A stretch of DNA of 64,000 bases. Source: Marinobacter salarius. GTDB lineage: Bacteria; Pseudomonadota; Gammaproteobacteria; Pseudomonadales; Oleiphilaceae. This document shows, one piece after another, positions 26,149 to 35,181 of the stretch (positions are counted from its first letter, which is position 1; each line of letters starts with the position of its first letter). The translations under genes were made by a program, and so were the position numbers. Below the pieces are notes generated by a model. It had not been told where the DNA came from. It did no database searches and saw only the letters and a program-made list of their open reading frames with translations. The DNA is taken from positions 1,984,001-2,048,000 of the forward strand of contig NZ_CP136693.1 of assembly GCF_032922745.1 (NCBI RefSeq). Reading direction: 5' to 3'.

Positions 26149-26178
26149 CAGGGGGCGGGAAACCGCCCCCTGTTTCGT
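26149..26178. terminator. Terminator between depolymerase and rsuA
   Basis: A 10-base-pair stem (CAGGGGGCGG/CCGCCCCCTG) with a GAAA tetraloop, followed by TTTCGTTGTT on the plus strand. It serves the depolymerase and possibly the convergent rsuA. Confidence 0.8.
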
Positions 26179-26180
26179 TG

Positions 26181-26873
26181 TTATTCCAGAATAACTTCGC
26201 GGGTGGTGAGTGGTCGGAATTCCCCGGGCTTCAGCGTTGGGTCCAGTGTGATCGCGCCCATTTGTTCCCGGTGCAGGCTACTCACACGGTTGCCCGTTGC
26301 GTGGAACATACGCTTGATCTGATGATAGCGGCCCTCGTAGATCGTTACCCTGGATTCGTTGGCAGACAGCGGCTCCAGGCGCGCAGGCGAGGTGGTCAGC
26401 TGTTCGTATTCGAACCAGATTCCTTGTGCGAAGTGCTCTATGGCATCGGTTGAAACCGGTTCGACCGTGGTGACCCGGTAGACTTTGGGGAGCTTTCCCC
26501 TGGGCTCCGTAAGCCTTCGTGACCAGGTTCCATCATTGGTCAGTATCAACAAACCGGTGCTGGCGCGGTCGAGCCTACCGGCAATGTGAAGGTCTTTTCG
26601 CAGTTCCGGGTCGATCAGCTCCATTACGGTTTTGTGAACCTTGTCTGCCGTGGCACTGAGGTATCCGGCCGGTTTGTTCAGCATCAGGTAGTGGGCCAGG
26701 TCCCCGTGCTGGATTACACTGCCGTTGCAGGCTACAGTGCTGAAACGGTCGACTTCCCGGGCTGTCTCCCTGCAGATACAACCGTCCACTGTAACCGTTC
26801 CGGCGGCGACCAGAGCGTTGGCCTGCTTGCGGCTGACACCGTTTTGATTACTGAGAATTCGGGAAAGCTTCAT
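26181..26873 (-). CDS. rsuA: Pseudouridine synthase of the RsuA family
   Basis: The 230-residue protein has an N-terminal S4 RNA-binding domain (MKLSRILSNQNGVSRKQANALVAAGTVTVDG) and a catalytic domain with the GRLDRASTGLLILTNDG motif, Asp102 being the nucleophile. The C-terminal GRYHQIKRMF motif is also present. This is the RsuA branch, which makes pseudouridine 516 of 16S rRNA in E. coli. The start at 26873 gives the family's N terminus, whereas an upstream start would add an unrelated 21-residue leader. It is divergent from mtgA. Confidence 0.88.
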   Translation of the reverse strand: MKLSRILSNQNGVSRKQANALVAAGTVTVDGCICRETAREVDRFSTVACNGSVIQHGDLAHYLMLNKPAGYLSATADKVHKTVMELIDPELRKDLHIAGRLDRASTGLLILTNDGTWSRRLTEPRGKLPKVYRVTTVEPVSTDAIEHFAQGIWFEYEQLTTSPARLEPLSANESRVTIYEGRYHQIKRMFHATGNRVSSLHREQMGAITLDPTLKPGEFRPLTTREVILE

Positions 26874-26937
26874 AGTGGCAATGTTATAGTCTTTCCGACT
26901 TTCTCCGTGATTCCCAAACCTGCGTGATGATAACACC

Positions 26938-27639
26938 GTGGCTCAACGATCCGTGATCCAAAAATCCCTGCGTGCGCTTGCCTGGTTACTGGTGGGCTTT
27001 TTGCTGCTGATAATCGCATTGATTGTCTTGCTACGGTTCGTGAATCCGCCGACGTCCACCTTCATGCTGGGGCATCTGTTTTCCGGTTCCAGCCACGAGC
27101 TCAGACAAGAGTGGGTTAGCCTGGACGAGATATCACCCTGGGTACCGTTGGCAGTGGTGGCCAGTGAGGATCAACGCTTTCCGTACCATCAAGGGGTGGA
27201 TTTCAGTGCCATTCGCAAGGCACTTGCGGAATATCGTGCGGGCCAGGGGTTGCGGGGCGCCAGCACCATCACCCAGCAAACGGCAAAAAACCTGTTCCTG
27301 TGGAACGGACGCAGTTTCGTACGCAAGGCGTTGGAGGCCGGGCTGGCGCTCGGTATCGACGCCATCTGGCCGAAGCGTCGGATCATGGAGGTGTACCTGA
27401 ATATCGCCGAATTCGGCCATGGGATCTACGGTGTTGAGGCTGCCAGTTGGGCCTTTTTCGGCATCCCCGCCAGCCGGCTGTCGCAAACCCAGGCAGCACG
27501 GCTTGCCGCGGTTCTTCCCAACCCGAAAGTGCTCAGTGCCGCCAGTCCCTCGTCCTATGTATGGGAGAGGGTGGCCTGGATTCGTGGGCAGATGGCTCAG
27601 CTGTCGGGGTTGCATTATCTGCGTGGACTGTATAATTAA
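26938..27639 (+). CDS. mtgA: Monofunctional peptidoglycan glycosyltransferase
   Basis: The 233-residue inner-membrane protein polymerises lipid II into glycan strands. It has one N-terminal membrane anchor (LAWLLVGFLLLIIALIVLL) and a GT51 domain with SEDQRFPYHQGVDF (catalytic Glu77), GASTITQQTAKNLFLW, KRRIMEVYLNIAEFGHGIYGVE and ARLAAVLPNP, all five family motifs. No transpeptidase domain follows. Translation starts at GTG. Length is normal for MtgA. Confidence 0.95.
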   Translation: MAQRSVIQKSLRALAWLLVGFLLLIIALIVLLRFVNPPTSTFMLGHLFSGSSHELRQEWVSLDEISPWVPLAVVASEDQRFPYHQGVDFSAIRKALAEYRAGQGLRGASTITQQTAKNLFLWNGRSFVRKALEAGLALGIDAIWPKRRIMEVYLNIAEFGHGIYGVEAASWAFFGIPASRLSQTQAARLAAVLPNPKVLSAASPSSYVWERVAWIRGQMAQLSGLHYLRGLYN

Positions 27640-27690
27640 GAGTTTCGTTTCTCTTAACGTCCAATATTCTTTCAATGTAAGAGTCTGCCC

Positions 27691-28320
27691 GTGATGTCAC
27701 TGAACCTGGCCTTGTTGTCTGCGTTTATCCCAACCTTCTTTGTGGTGTCCATTACGCCGGGTATGTGTATGACCCTGGCGCTGTCCCTCGGCATCACTAT
27801 TGGCGTGAAGCGGGCGTTGTGGATGATGGCCGGAGAATTGGTTGGTGTGGCCGTAGTGGCGACTGCAGCGGCGGTGGGTGTGGCCACCTTCATGTTGAAA
27901 TACCCAACGGCATTCGCTGTATTTAAGTATGCAGGCGGCGCCTACCTTGCCTGGCTGGGCATCCAGATGTGGCGGTCGCGGGGTAAAATGGCCATGCCGG
28001 AAGAGGATTCGCAACCGGTGGAGAGCTCACGATTACAACTGGCGCTCCAGGGGTTTGTGACCGCTATTGCCAACCCCAAGGGCTGGGCGTTTTTCATCGC
28101 GCTATTGCCACCGTTTATCGACAGTAAGCTGCCGATAGCACCACAACTTACGGCTCTCATCCTGATTATATTGGGATTGGAGTTCCTCTGCCTTCAGCTC
28201 TATGCCCATGGTGGAAAGACTCTGCGCAAGGCGCTAAAGCAGGGCGGTGGTGTTCGCACGGTTAACCGCGTGGCTGGCAGTCTGATGGTTCTGGTGGGCG
28301 CCTGGCTGGCGTTCGGTTAG
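27691..28320 (+). CDS. LysE/RhtB-family amino-acid exporter
   Basis: The 209-residue inner-membrane protein has five to six hydrophobic helices and the family signatures FVVSITPGMCMTLALSLG near residue 20 and FVTAIANPKGWAFFIALLPPFI near 140. Family members export amino acids such as threonine, homoserine or lysine; the substrate is not readable here. The start is GTG at 27691 or the adjacent ATG at 27694. It lies 51 bases after mtgA. Confidence 0.9.
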   Translation: MMSLNLALLSAFIPTFFVVSITPGMCMTLALSLGITIGVKRALWMMAGELVGVAVVATAAAVGVATFMLKYPTAFAVFKYAGGAYLAWLGIQMWRSRGKMAMPEEDSQPVESSRLQLALQGFVTAIANPKGWAFFIALLPPFIDSKLPIAPQLTALILIILGLEFLCLQLYAHGGKTLRKALKQGGGVRTVNRVAGSLMVLVGAWLAFG

Positions 28321-28325
28321 GCCGG

Positions 28326-29027
28326 TCAGTTACTGGCGTAGCGCTGGTGAAGGATTCCAACCCGTTCCACGTAGGCGCGAGTTTCTGCGTAGGGTGGTAT
28401 GCCACCATGGCGCCCGACAGCTCCAGGGCCGGCATTGTAAGCGGCCGTTGCCAGCTTGATGTCACCGTCGAAGCGCTTGAGCATACGGGCCAGGTAATTG
28501 ACTCCACCGCGAATGTTCTCCGGGGCAACCATGGCATTACGAACACCCAGCTCCTCTGCGGTGGCAGGCATTAACTGCATCAGCCCCTGGGCTCCCTTGG
28601 GCGACAGGGCTTTGTCATTAAACGCCGATTCTGCATGGATGACGGCCCGAACAAGAGCGGGGTCAACGTTGAACTCCCTGGCGGCCGTCTTGATCTCATC
28701 CCGGTAGGGCGACAGGAACAGCGGTGTGGTGCGCCAATTCACGTTGGAATCCGGGTCACAGGCGTAGCAGTGGAACCGGATGACATCGAAATTCAAGCTG
28801 GCGGGCTGGATACCGCTATAGGCAACCACGCCATTGTCGTCGGTATAACGGTAAACCACTTCGTCTTTTGTCGACGCACGCTTCTCGCCACTGCCCTTAA
28901 CGTTGGTGTACTCCACGGTACCGTCGGCGTGCACAATGCGTTTGATACTGTCCGCCAATACGGGCGCAGCGAAGGCCAGTAGAAGAAATGCCAGCGAGGG
29001 AGTGAAAAGGGTTTTTCTGCTTATCAT
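28326..29027 (-). CDS. Exported lytic transglycosylase (SLT domain)
   Basis: The 233-residue secreted protein has a signal peptide (TPSLAFLLLAFAAPVLA). A DUF4124-like N-terminal segment follows (IKRIVHADGTVEYTNV, then YRYTDDNGVVAYSG), and then the SLT lysozyme-like fold from about residue 115. The fold shows ALVRAVIHAESAFNDKALSPKGAQGLMQLMPATAEELG, with the catalytic Glu in HAES, and TAAYNAGPGAV. It should cleave glycan strands to anhydro-muropeptides. The ATG at 29027 places the signal peptide correctly. Confidence 0.9.
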   Translation of the reverse strand: MISRKTLFTPSLAFLLLAFAAPVLADSIKRIVHADGTVEYTNVKGSGEKRASTKDEVVYRYTDDNGVVAYSGIQPASLNFDVIRFHCYACDPDSNVNWRTTPLFLSPYRDEIKTAAREFNVDPALVRAVIHAESAFNDKALSPKGAQGLMQLMPATAEELGVRNAMVAPENIRGGVNYLARMLKRFDGDIKLATAAYNAGPGAVGRHGGIPPYAETRAYVERVGILHQRYASN

Positions 29028-29201
29028 CGTTGACTCTTGGAGTGCATGATCAAGAACGCCGCCCGCATTCGTGAATAACAACCATACCGCGGATTATACG
29101 GCGTTAATTGGCTGAAGAAACCGCAATGTTTGTCGGAAAAGTGTTACTTTTCTCAATATAGCCGCTCAATTCTCATTGTTGGCGAAAATCCCGGAGACCC
29201 T

Positions 29202-29732
29202 GTGCCCTTGAATACGTCCCGCAGCAACGTTGTACTCATCGGAATGCCCGGCAGCGGTAAAAGCACGGTTGGGGTGCTGCTGGCAAAACAGCTTGGTTTG
29301 GGGTTTATTGATACGGACCTGCTGATTCAGGAGGAAGCAGGCCGTACCTTACAGGACATAGTCGACGGCGATGGCTATCAGGCACTAAGGCGAATCGAGG
29401 AGCAGGTATTGCTGAGGCTGGATGTGCGGCGTCAGGTGATATCCACGGGCGGTAGTGCTGTCTACAGCGAACCTGCGATGACTCACCTGAAAGCTGATGG
29501 TCTCGTGGTGTTTCTTGATATTCCGCTGGAGGTGGTCGTTGCGCGGATAGGGGATTATAGCGCCCGGGGCATCTCCCGGCGACCGGATCAGTCGCTGGAA
29601 CAGCTGTTTTGGGAACGTTTTGAGCTTTACTCGAGGGCTGCGGACGTGACGGTAAATTGTGTTGGCAAGAGTCAGGAGGATGTGTGCGATGACATATCGT
29701 CGGTGATACTGCAGATGCCGGCGACACGTTAA
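29202..29732 (+). CDS. Shikimate kinase
   Basis: The 176-residue P-loop kinase phosphorylates shikimate in the aromatic pathway. It shows Walker A GMPGSGKST (14-22), GFIDTDLLIQ with the magnesium and substrate Asp residues, an Arg in YQALRRIEEQ, the STGG motif, and an Arg-containing lid ISRRPDQSLEQLF. It starts at GTG (29202) after GGAG; the frame stays open further upstream but only a TTG is available there. It is not beside aroB, so it may be a second shikimate kinase, or a relative acting on another substrate. Confidence 0.8.
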   Translation: MPLNTSRSNVVLIGMPGSGKSTVGVLLAKQLGLGFIDTDLLIQEEAGRTLQDIVDGDGYQALRRIEEQVLLRLDVRRQVISTGGSAVYSEPAMTHLKADGLVVFLDIPLEVVVARIGDYSARGISRRPDQSLEQLFWERFELYSRAADVTVNCVGKSQEDVCDDISSVILQMPATR

Positions 29733-29758
29733 AAACATGCCGCCGGAAGCGAAGACTT

Positions 29759-29935
29759 CTAGGGTTTTGGTCCTTTGCCCCGAAGCGCGTTGGCCACCAG
29801 TGAAATAACCAGCAGAACCAGAAAGATAAAGAACAGAATTTTCGCAAACCCTGCGGCTGTCCCCGCGATACCACCAAAACCAAGTACGCCGGCGATTACC
29901 GCGACGATCAGGCATACAATAGCCCAATAGAGCAT
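29759..29935 (-). CDS. DUF1328 small membrane protein
   Basis: This is a 58-residue protein of two membrane helices (LYWAIVCLIVAVIAGVLGFGGIAGTAAGFAKILFFIFLVLLVISLV) and a short basic tail. It matches the DUF1328/YtjA family in length and the GFGGIAG turn. CAGGAG precedes the ATG by seven bases. Homologues are often stress-linked, but the function is unknown. Confidence 0.9.
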   Translation of the reverse strand: MLYWAIVCLIVAVIAGVLGFGGIAGTAAGFAKILFFIFLVLLVISLVANALRGKGPKP

Positions 29936-30156
29936 AGTATTTCTCCTGTTGTGTAACGTCACCTTCAAAGTGGCACATGGGCCTGAAAGCCACAAATAGT
30001 GGAAGTCCGAAAACGCTTCGCAAGAGAATGATTTGTGCTGCAAACGATTGTTTTGTTGGTCTAATTACCTTTATTGTCGGTTGATTAAGCTTTGCTAAGG
30101 TGCGGTTTTACGACAAAAGTTGTTACTGTCTACCAAATAATATCGGGAGAATTTCA

Positions 30157-30636
30157 ATGCTCTTCAAACAACTCGGTTATTCTCTGGCTTTCGTTCTTGC
30201 ACTTGGCATGTCCGGTTCCCTGCAGGCGGAATCGTCCGGGGATTCTTCGGTTGAGTCGCTAAAAAAAGAAACCCGCGAGCTTGGCCAGGCGTTGCAGGAG
30301 TTCGGTGCGGACCAGAAAGCAGAGGCGGAAACAGCCATTGAAAATACGCTCTCAGCTCTCGACAAGCGCATAGACACGCTACAGCAGGAACTGGATCAGA
30401 ATTGGGACGACATGAGTGACACGGCCCGGGAACGGTCAAGGAAAAGCCTTGAGTCACTGCAGGAGCAGCGGCAACGCGTCCAGCAATGGTATGACGAGCT
30501 GCAGGCCAGTTCATCCTCCGCCTGGGAACGTGCCAAGCAGGGCTTCTCCAACGCCTACGACGCTTTGTCAGAACAGTGGAATGAAACCGAGCGCAAACTG
30601 ATGGACGACTCGGACAAGAAGAACGACAGCATTTAG
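30157..30636 (+). CDS. Secreted coiled-coil protein of unknown function
   Basis: This 159-residue protein has a signal peptide (LGYSLAFVLALGMSGSLQA). The remainder is highly charged and helical: SLKKETRELGQALQEFGADQKAEAE, LDKRIDTLQQELDQNWDD and SLEQRQRV-like heptads. It is likely a periplasmic coiled coil. I do not recognise a named family. GGGAG precedes the chosen ATG; an earlier start would spoil the signal peptide. Confidence 0.75.
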   Translation: MLFKQLGYSLAFVLALGMSGSLQAESSGDSSVESLKKETRELGQALQEFGADQKAEAETAIENTLSALDKRIDTLQQELDQNWDDMSDTARERSRKSLESLQEQRQRVQQWYDELQASSSSAWERAKQGFSNAYDALSEQWNETERKLMDDSDKKNDSI

Positions 30637-30780
30637 ACGGCGTTTCGGAATTGCACCGGCCATACAGACCCGCCCTGAACATCTGTACTGGTTGTTAATT
30701 CCGTTTACTGTATCTGTTTTGTTTGTCAGTCACAGGTTACAGTGGGCAGACTCACATTCGTCTGCCTCTCGGTTAACCGT

Positions 30781-31674
30781 ATGCCCCCGATTTTCTATTC
30801 GTTTTTTGTGCCGGCGCTCTTTGTTTGGCTGTGGAGCACGGGCTTCATTGGCGCCAAGTATGGTTTACCCTTCGCTGAGCCGTTTACGCTCCTGCTGATA
30901 CGCATGCTGTTTACGCTGGTACTGCTCAGCGTACTCGCCTGGATAATGAAAACCCGCTGGCCTGGTTGGCGTGGTGCCGGTCATCTGGCGGTTACCGGCC
31001 TGCTGGTGCATGGCTGTTATCTGGGCGGGGTTTACTACGCGATTCAGGGGGGCATGCCGTCGGGAATCGTGTCGCTTATTGTCGGCCTGCAGCCGCTGGT
31101 AACGTCGGCCGTGGCCATTCTGGTGCTGAAGGAAAGTGTCTCGAGCCGGCAATGGCTGGGCCTGGCACTGGGCCTGGTCGGTGTAACACTGGTGTTGCTG
31201 GAAAAGTTCGGCGGTGGTGCTTCCGCCTCCGATTTCCCGCTTTGGACTCTGCTTTGGGCTGCGCTGTCCCTGGGCGGAATATCCTTGGGCACGGTGTACC
31301 AGAAACGTAACGGCACCCAGTCGGATCTCGTCGCAGGTACGTTCATTCAGTACAGTGCTGCGGCAACGTTTTTCGCCGTTGGTGCCTTTGCGTTTGAAAC
31401 CCGTGAGGTGGTGTGGGCTCAGCCGTTGATCTGGTCGATGGTCTGGCTGGTGTTCGGTGTTTCCATCGGGGCGATTCTGCTGTTGATGTGGCTTATCAGG
31501 CGCGGTGCTGCCTCACAGGTGGCCAGTCTTTTCTATCTGGTGCCACCTGTCACAGCGCTGGAAGCGTACTGGCTGTTTGATGAAAGGCTGGGCGTGCTTG
31601 CGATGATTGGGGGTGTTATCTCCATCACCGGGGTTGCCCTGGTGGTAACGCAGCAGCGAAAACAGGCGGCCTAG
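30781..31674 (+). CDS. EamA/DMT-family transporter
   Basis: This inner-membrane protein of about 297 residues has ten helices in two EamA repeats. The first begins FVPALFVWLWSTGFIGAKYGLPFAEPFTLLLIRM, and the second contains GGISLGTVYQKR. The TGFIGAKYG stretch is typical of the RhaT/YdcZ-like DMT branch. The substrate is unknown. An in-frame GTG at 30742 is an alternative start. Its stop overlaps the convergent arylmalonate-decarboxylase-like gene by four bases. Confidence 0.88.
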   Translation: MPPIFYSFFVPALFVWLWSTGFIGAKYGLPFAEPFTLLLIRMLFTLVLLSVLAWIMKTRWPGWRGAGHLAVTGLLVHGCYLGGVYYAIQGGMPSGIVSLIVGLQPLVTSAVAILVLKESVSSRQWLGLALGLVGVTLVLLEKFGGGASASDFPLWTLLWAALSLGGISLGTVYQKRNGTQSDLVAGTFIQYSAAATFFAVGAFAFETREVVWAQPLIWSMVWLVFGVSIGAILLLMWLIRRGAASQVASLFYLVPPVTALEAYWLFDERLGVLAMIGGVISITGVALVVTQQRKQAA

Positions 31675-32414
31675 TTCCAGGGGTCTACCCGGAACAGGGT
31701 ACCCAGGCCGGATTGCGGGGTCAGTTTGCCGCACAGCCTCAGCCCCTCCCAGAAGCTGACCTGATTAGCGGTCAGTACCGGCTTGCCCGCCGCTGCCTCC
31801 AGGTCTTCCAGCCAGGCGGCGGAATGCAATGCGGTATCGGGAATCAATAGCGCATCTGCGTCCGGGTGGTCATTGTCCGTCACGAACCTCAATACGGCCT
31901 CTTTCTCCAGCGTGCCCACCTCCGCTGCGGTAATAATGCCGCGGCAGTTTATGTGCACTACCTCGATATCGAAGTGCTCCAGAAAGGTTTTGAACAGCAG
32001 GGCTATGTCCCGCGGGTAGGTAGCCGCGATGGCGACCCGCCTGGCGTTGATGGCGGTAACCGCCCTGGCGAATGCCATGGCCGTGGTAGAGGCCGGGATA
32101 TGAAGCAGGTTTTCGAGCGTCTCGATCTGTTCCCCTATACCGTCGATGCCACGAACGAAACTGGCACTGGTGGAGGTCCATAGAACGGCTTCCATATCCG
32201 CACTTTCAAGGTGTCCGGCTCCTTCCGTAAGGCGCGCTGGGCTTCCCATTTCGGTGAGTGCGTCAACGGTATGAGCATCCTCATCGAACGCCGTATGTAC
32301 GACTCTCACCTCAGCCGGTGGCGAGATCATTCCGGCCAGACGTGGGTAGTCATCCTCGGCAGCGTGTCCAGGATAAAGAAAGGCAAGGCGGGGAACCGGT
32401 GTGTTCTTGTCCAT
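31671..32414 (-). CDS. Arylmalonate decarboxylase/maleate isomerase-like protein lacking the catalytic Cys
   Basis: The 247-residue protein belongs to the Asp/Glu racemase superfamily group with arylmalonate decarboxylase, maleate isomerase and EutA. The N-terminal active-site loop VLWTSTSASF matches the Thr-Ser oxyanion loop of arylmalonate decarboxylase, so the first Cys is absent, as in that enzyme. In the second loop, where that enzyme reads LLISCGG with its only catalytic Cys, this protein reads LLIPDTA with Asp. Its only two Cys residues (INCRG, RLCGK) lie outside both loops. It may be a changed enzyme or inactive. It lies 51 bases after an amidohydrolase on the same strand, so a joint catabolic role is likely. 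Confidence 0.75.
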   Translation of the reverse strand: MDKNTPVPRLAFLYPGHAAEDDYPRLAGMISPPAEVRVVHTAFDEDAHTVDALTEMGSPARLTEGAGHLESADMEAVLWTSTSASFVRGIDGIGEQIETLENLLHIPASTTAMAFARAVTAINARRVAIAATYPRDIALLFKTFLEHFDIEVVHINCRGIITAAEVGTLEKEAVLRFVTDNDHPDADALLIPDTALHSAAWLEDLEAAAGKPVLTANQVSFWEGLRLCGKLTPQSGLGTLFRVDPWN

Positions 32415-32465
32415 GCCTGAACAGTATTAGAGTTCAGGCAGTGTTGGCAACAGGATTGCGGGATG

Positions 32466-34349
32466 TCAGAAGGTGGTGTCCAGTACGGTGCCCATTTTTT
32501 TCTGACCCAGTGCATTGTCGAACGACGTTCCGTGCCACGCTGGATGACCTGCGATCATCACCAGGGGCACCACACCGTCGGTGCGGTTAACCAGTTGTTC
32601 GTGCTGAAATGCCTCACGGTACTGACGTTGCACCGTATTGTTGTGGTCCATGCGGCGCAGGGCTGACGGGTCTACCAGGATAAGGTCGGCCTGATCGCCC
32701 ACTTCGATGCCGCCCCCTTTGACGCCAAACACGCGAGCGGGGTCTCGGGTGAGACGGCGTACCATATACGCTACATCTATATCACCGCCGTCAGAGGCCA
32801 GTTTCAGGGCTCTGAGGTTGCCGTCGTAAAAGGCCATGTTGGTGAGATGGGCACCACTGTCATTGAAGCCCGGCAGCAGTTGCCGATCCATCAGCAGGTT
32901 GCGGACAACGCGTTCGTTCCGATTCGCGGACACGGTATACCAGCTCAGATCACGGTCGAACGCCCGCAGCATCGCCAGCACGAAATCGCCTTCGTCCTTC
33001 ACCCCAGAGAAGTGGTCTTTCAGCAGGGCCCGTTCCGCATCGCTGCCTTCGAGTGGTTTTCCTGCGTTGGCGGCATTCACCCGAGCGAAGACATCGGCAA
33101 AGGTATGGCCTTGCCATTCTCTCAGGGGGCATACGTCGATGGTCATGTCCGCCAGGGTACGGTTGAAGGCGTAGTCCTCCAGGCGTACCAGCCGTTTGAG
33201 GCGCTTGAGGCCAAAACCGGTTTTGCCGCTCATCCACATGGCTTTGAACGACGCGATGTAGGCTGGATCGTTGAGGATTTTCAGCCGGCTTTCACGGTCC
33301 TCCAGTTCGGTCTCATTGAGAATACGCAGTTCCTCAATCTCCTCGGAGAGCGGCGTTACGGCGCCGTCGGACCATACCTTGAAGGGGGCGGCCAGGGCCT
33401 GCAGGTGGAAGTCACCCCGCAAAAGTCGGGAATTGAGAACCCGGGCCAGCAATCTCGCCAGCCGCACGATCTTGCGGTTGCTTTGCACATCCAGGGCAGC
33501 CACCACCGTTGTTCTGAGTGGTTTGCCGTGGAGTAGGCCACAACTGAGCAGAAAGGTCTTGATGGTGCCCATGGTGCTGTCTTTCGGTGGCGTGGCCTGC
33601 CAGACACCGCCCTTGCGCCGTACCACGTCCGTCAGCCGTTTGATTTCCGGGTACTTGGCGAACTGCGTGGGTATGGTCTTGCGGGTGTTGGGCTGGTTGG
33701 CCAGGTAATGGAACGGCAGGGCATCGGTGGAGAATCCGGCATAGCCGTCATCCATGGCCTGCTCCAGCAAGGCCTCCATGGCATTGAGTTCGTCTTCCGT
33801 GGGGTCACGGGAAATGCTGGCGTCAAACCCCATGACCTCAATCCGCAACATTGAGTGCGGCACCATGGTGACCAGATTCGGGCCCAGGCTAAGTCTGTTC
33901 AGATGCTGGATGTATTCCTTCGGGTTCTTCCAGTCCACTCGATCGGCGGTCGCCCGCAGGACGTCCTTGGGAATGTTCTCCACTCGGGCGTAACAGTCCA
34001 CAATCGGGTCTGCACCGTCCTTGCGCTGTGCGCCAAACGCCAGCCCCAGGCTACAGTTGGCAATGACAACCGTGGTGGTGCCATGGCGCACGGATTCGGG
34101 CAGGCCAGGGGCAACCTCCAGCTCCAGGTCGTAGTGGGTATGAATGTCAAACAACCCTGGCATGGCCCAGCGTTCAGTGGCATCGATGACCTTGTGCGCT
34201 TTTTGCGGATCAAGGTCCGGCCCTCGTGCTGCGACCCTGCCATCTGCGATGGCGATGTCTTCGCGGACCGGTAATTCGCCAATACCGTCGAAGACCTTGG
34301 CACCCTGGATCAGATAGTCCCAGACTGTATCGGGTGTGGTATCGCTCAT
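32466..34349 (-). CDS. Amidohydrolase, N-acyl-D-amino-acid deacylase-like
   Basis: This 627-residue metal-dependent hydrolase has the composite N/C-terminal beta domain (DYLIQGAKVFDGIG, and C-terminal GGIEVGDQADLILVDPSALR) around a TIM barrel. Metal-ligand motifs include MPGLFDIHTHYD near residue 70, a conserved Cys-containing strand IANCSLGLAFG, and FNDSGAHLTNMAFYDG. Length and motif pattern fit the D-aminoacylase/amidohydrolase_3 group, somewhat longer than classical D-aminoacylases (about 480). The true substrate is unknown, possibly an N-acyl or cyclic amide. The arylmalonate-decarboxylase-like gene follows closely. Confidence 0.82.
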   Translation of the reverse strand: MSDTTPDTVWDYLIQGAKVFDGIGELPVREDIAIADGRVAARGPDLDPQKAHKVIDATERWAMPGLFDIHTHYDLELEVAPGLPESVRHGTTTVVIANCSLGLAFGAQRKDGADPIVDCYARVENIPKDVLRATADRVDWKNPKEYIQHLNRLSLGPNLVTMVPHSMLRIEVMGFDASISRDPTEDELNAMEALLEQAMDDGYAGFSTDALPFHYLANQPNTRKTIPTQFAKYPEIKRLTDVVRRKGGVWQATPPKDSTMGTIKTFLLSCGLLHGKPLRTTVVAALDVQSNRKIVRLARLLARVLNSRLLRGDFHLQALAAPFKVWSDGAVTPLSEEIEELRILNETELEDRESRLKILNDPAYIASFKAMWMSGKTGFGLKRLKRLVRLEDYAFNRTLADMTIDVCPLREWQGHTFADVFARVNAANAGKPLEGSDAERALLKDHFSGVKDEGDFVLAMLRAFDRDLSWYTVSANRNERVVRNLLMDRQLLPGFNDSGAHLTNMAFYDGNLRALKLASDGGDIDVAYMVRRLTRDPARVFGVKGGGIEVGDQADLILVDPSALRRMDHNNTVQRQYREAFQHEQLVNRTDGVVPLVMIAGHPAWHGTSFDNALGQKKMGTVLDTTF

Positions 34350-34400
34350 GCGTGCCTCATGGTTTGTTGTTATGGTTCTCCCTAGAAGCCAGACGGGGTG

Positions 34401-34619
34401 CTAGGGCCTGATCTCGGTGGTGCTACCGGCCGGATTGGCGGGCTCATCCTTGGCTATAACATAGATGGCGCCGAGCACGATGGCCAGGGCTGCGATCAGA
34501 ACGCCGGCGGCGCCGATAATCATTTTGGGCCTGGAGCTCTGAAGGCTCCCGCATTCCGGGCATTTAGGCGTTTCGGTGGGAAGGCTGGCTCCGCAGTTGG
34601 AGCATTGGGTCTTTGCCAT
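34401..34619 (-). CDS. Zinc-ribbon membrane protein
   Basis: The 72-residue protein has a zinc ribbon (CSNCG...CPECG, residues 6-24) followed by one membrane helix (IIGAAGVLIAALAIVLGAIYVI) and a short tail. AAGAGGA precedes the ATG. Proteins of this layout are common and functionally undefined. Confidence 0.8.
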   Translation of the reverse strand: MAKTQCSNCGASLPTETPKCPECGSLQSSRPKMIIGAAGVLIAALAIVLGAIYVIAKDEPANPAGSTTEIRP

Positions 34620-34718
34620 GTTGTCTGTCCTCTTGGTGATGACGGGTCACAGGCATAGGGTGACATGTACCGAGTTAAGGCCAGAAAGCATTGGGGATAA
34701 ATCCGTAGTGACCCTGAG

Positions 34719-35177
34719 TCAGAGCGCAAATACCGCCACAAGGGCGGTGAATACTGCCAGGGTGCCCACGATCACCAGGAATTGCATCCAGGGGAACCGC
34801 GGCTTTTGCGGAACGTTCAGTTCGGTTTCCAGGTGCTCCCTGAGCAGTTGGGTATTCCGGACATTGGCCTTCCAGGCGAAGTCGAAGACGTCGCCAATGA
34901 CCGGAACAAGGCCGCCGAAAAAGTCGATCAGCATGTTCCTGACCATTTGCTGTTTGACCCGGGGGCTGGCTCCGGCACGGTGCGCTTCCAGGAGTACGTA
35001 GCAGGACATGAGCAGCCCGGCCAGGTCGCCGAGTACCGGAACAAGGCCGATGATGGGTTCCAGCCCGATCCGAAAGCGCGTGAAGGGTATGCCAATAGCG
35101 TTATCGGCCATCTGACTGAATCGGTTCAGGCGGGCCAGAGCTGCCTGTTTCTCTTCCTGGCTTACGGGCGTTGACAT
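34719..35177 (-). CDS. DUF4112 membrane protein
   Basis: This 152-residue protein shows the DUF4112 signature of two similar segments, PIIGLVPVLGDLAGLLMSCYVL and DFFGGLVPVIGDVFDFAWKAN, and a C-terminal membrane helix. The family's function is unknown. The start at 35177 follows the stop of the upstream DUF3581 gene by four bases, so the two are translationally close and probably one operon. An earlier in-frame start would overlap that gene heavily. Confidence 0.85.
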   Translation of the reverse strand: MSTPVSQEEKQAALARLNRFSQMADNAIGIPFTRFRIGLEPIIGLVPVLGDLAGLLMSCYVLLEAHRAGASPRVKQQMVRNMLIDFFGGLVPVIGDVFDFAWKANVRNTQLLREHLETELNVPQKPRFPWMQFLVIVGTLAVFTALVAVFAL

Positions 35178-35181
35178 CCCA

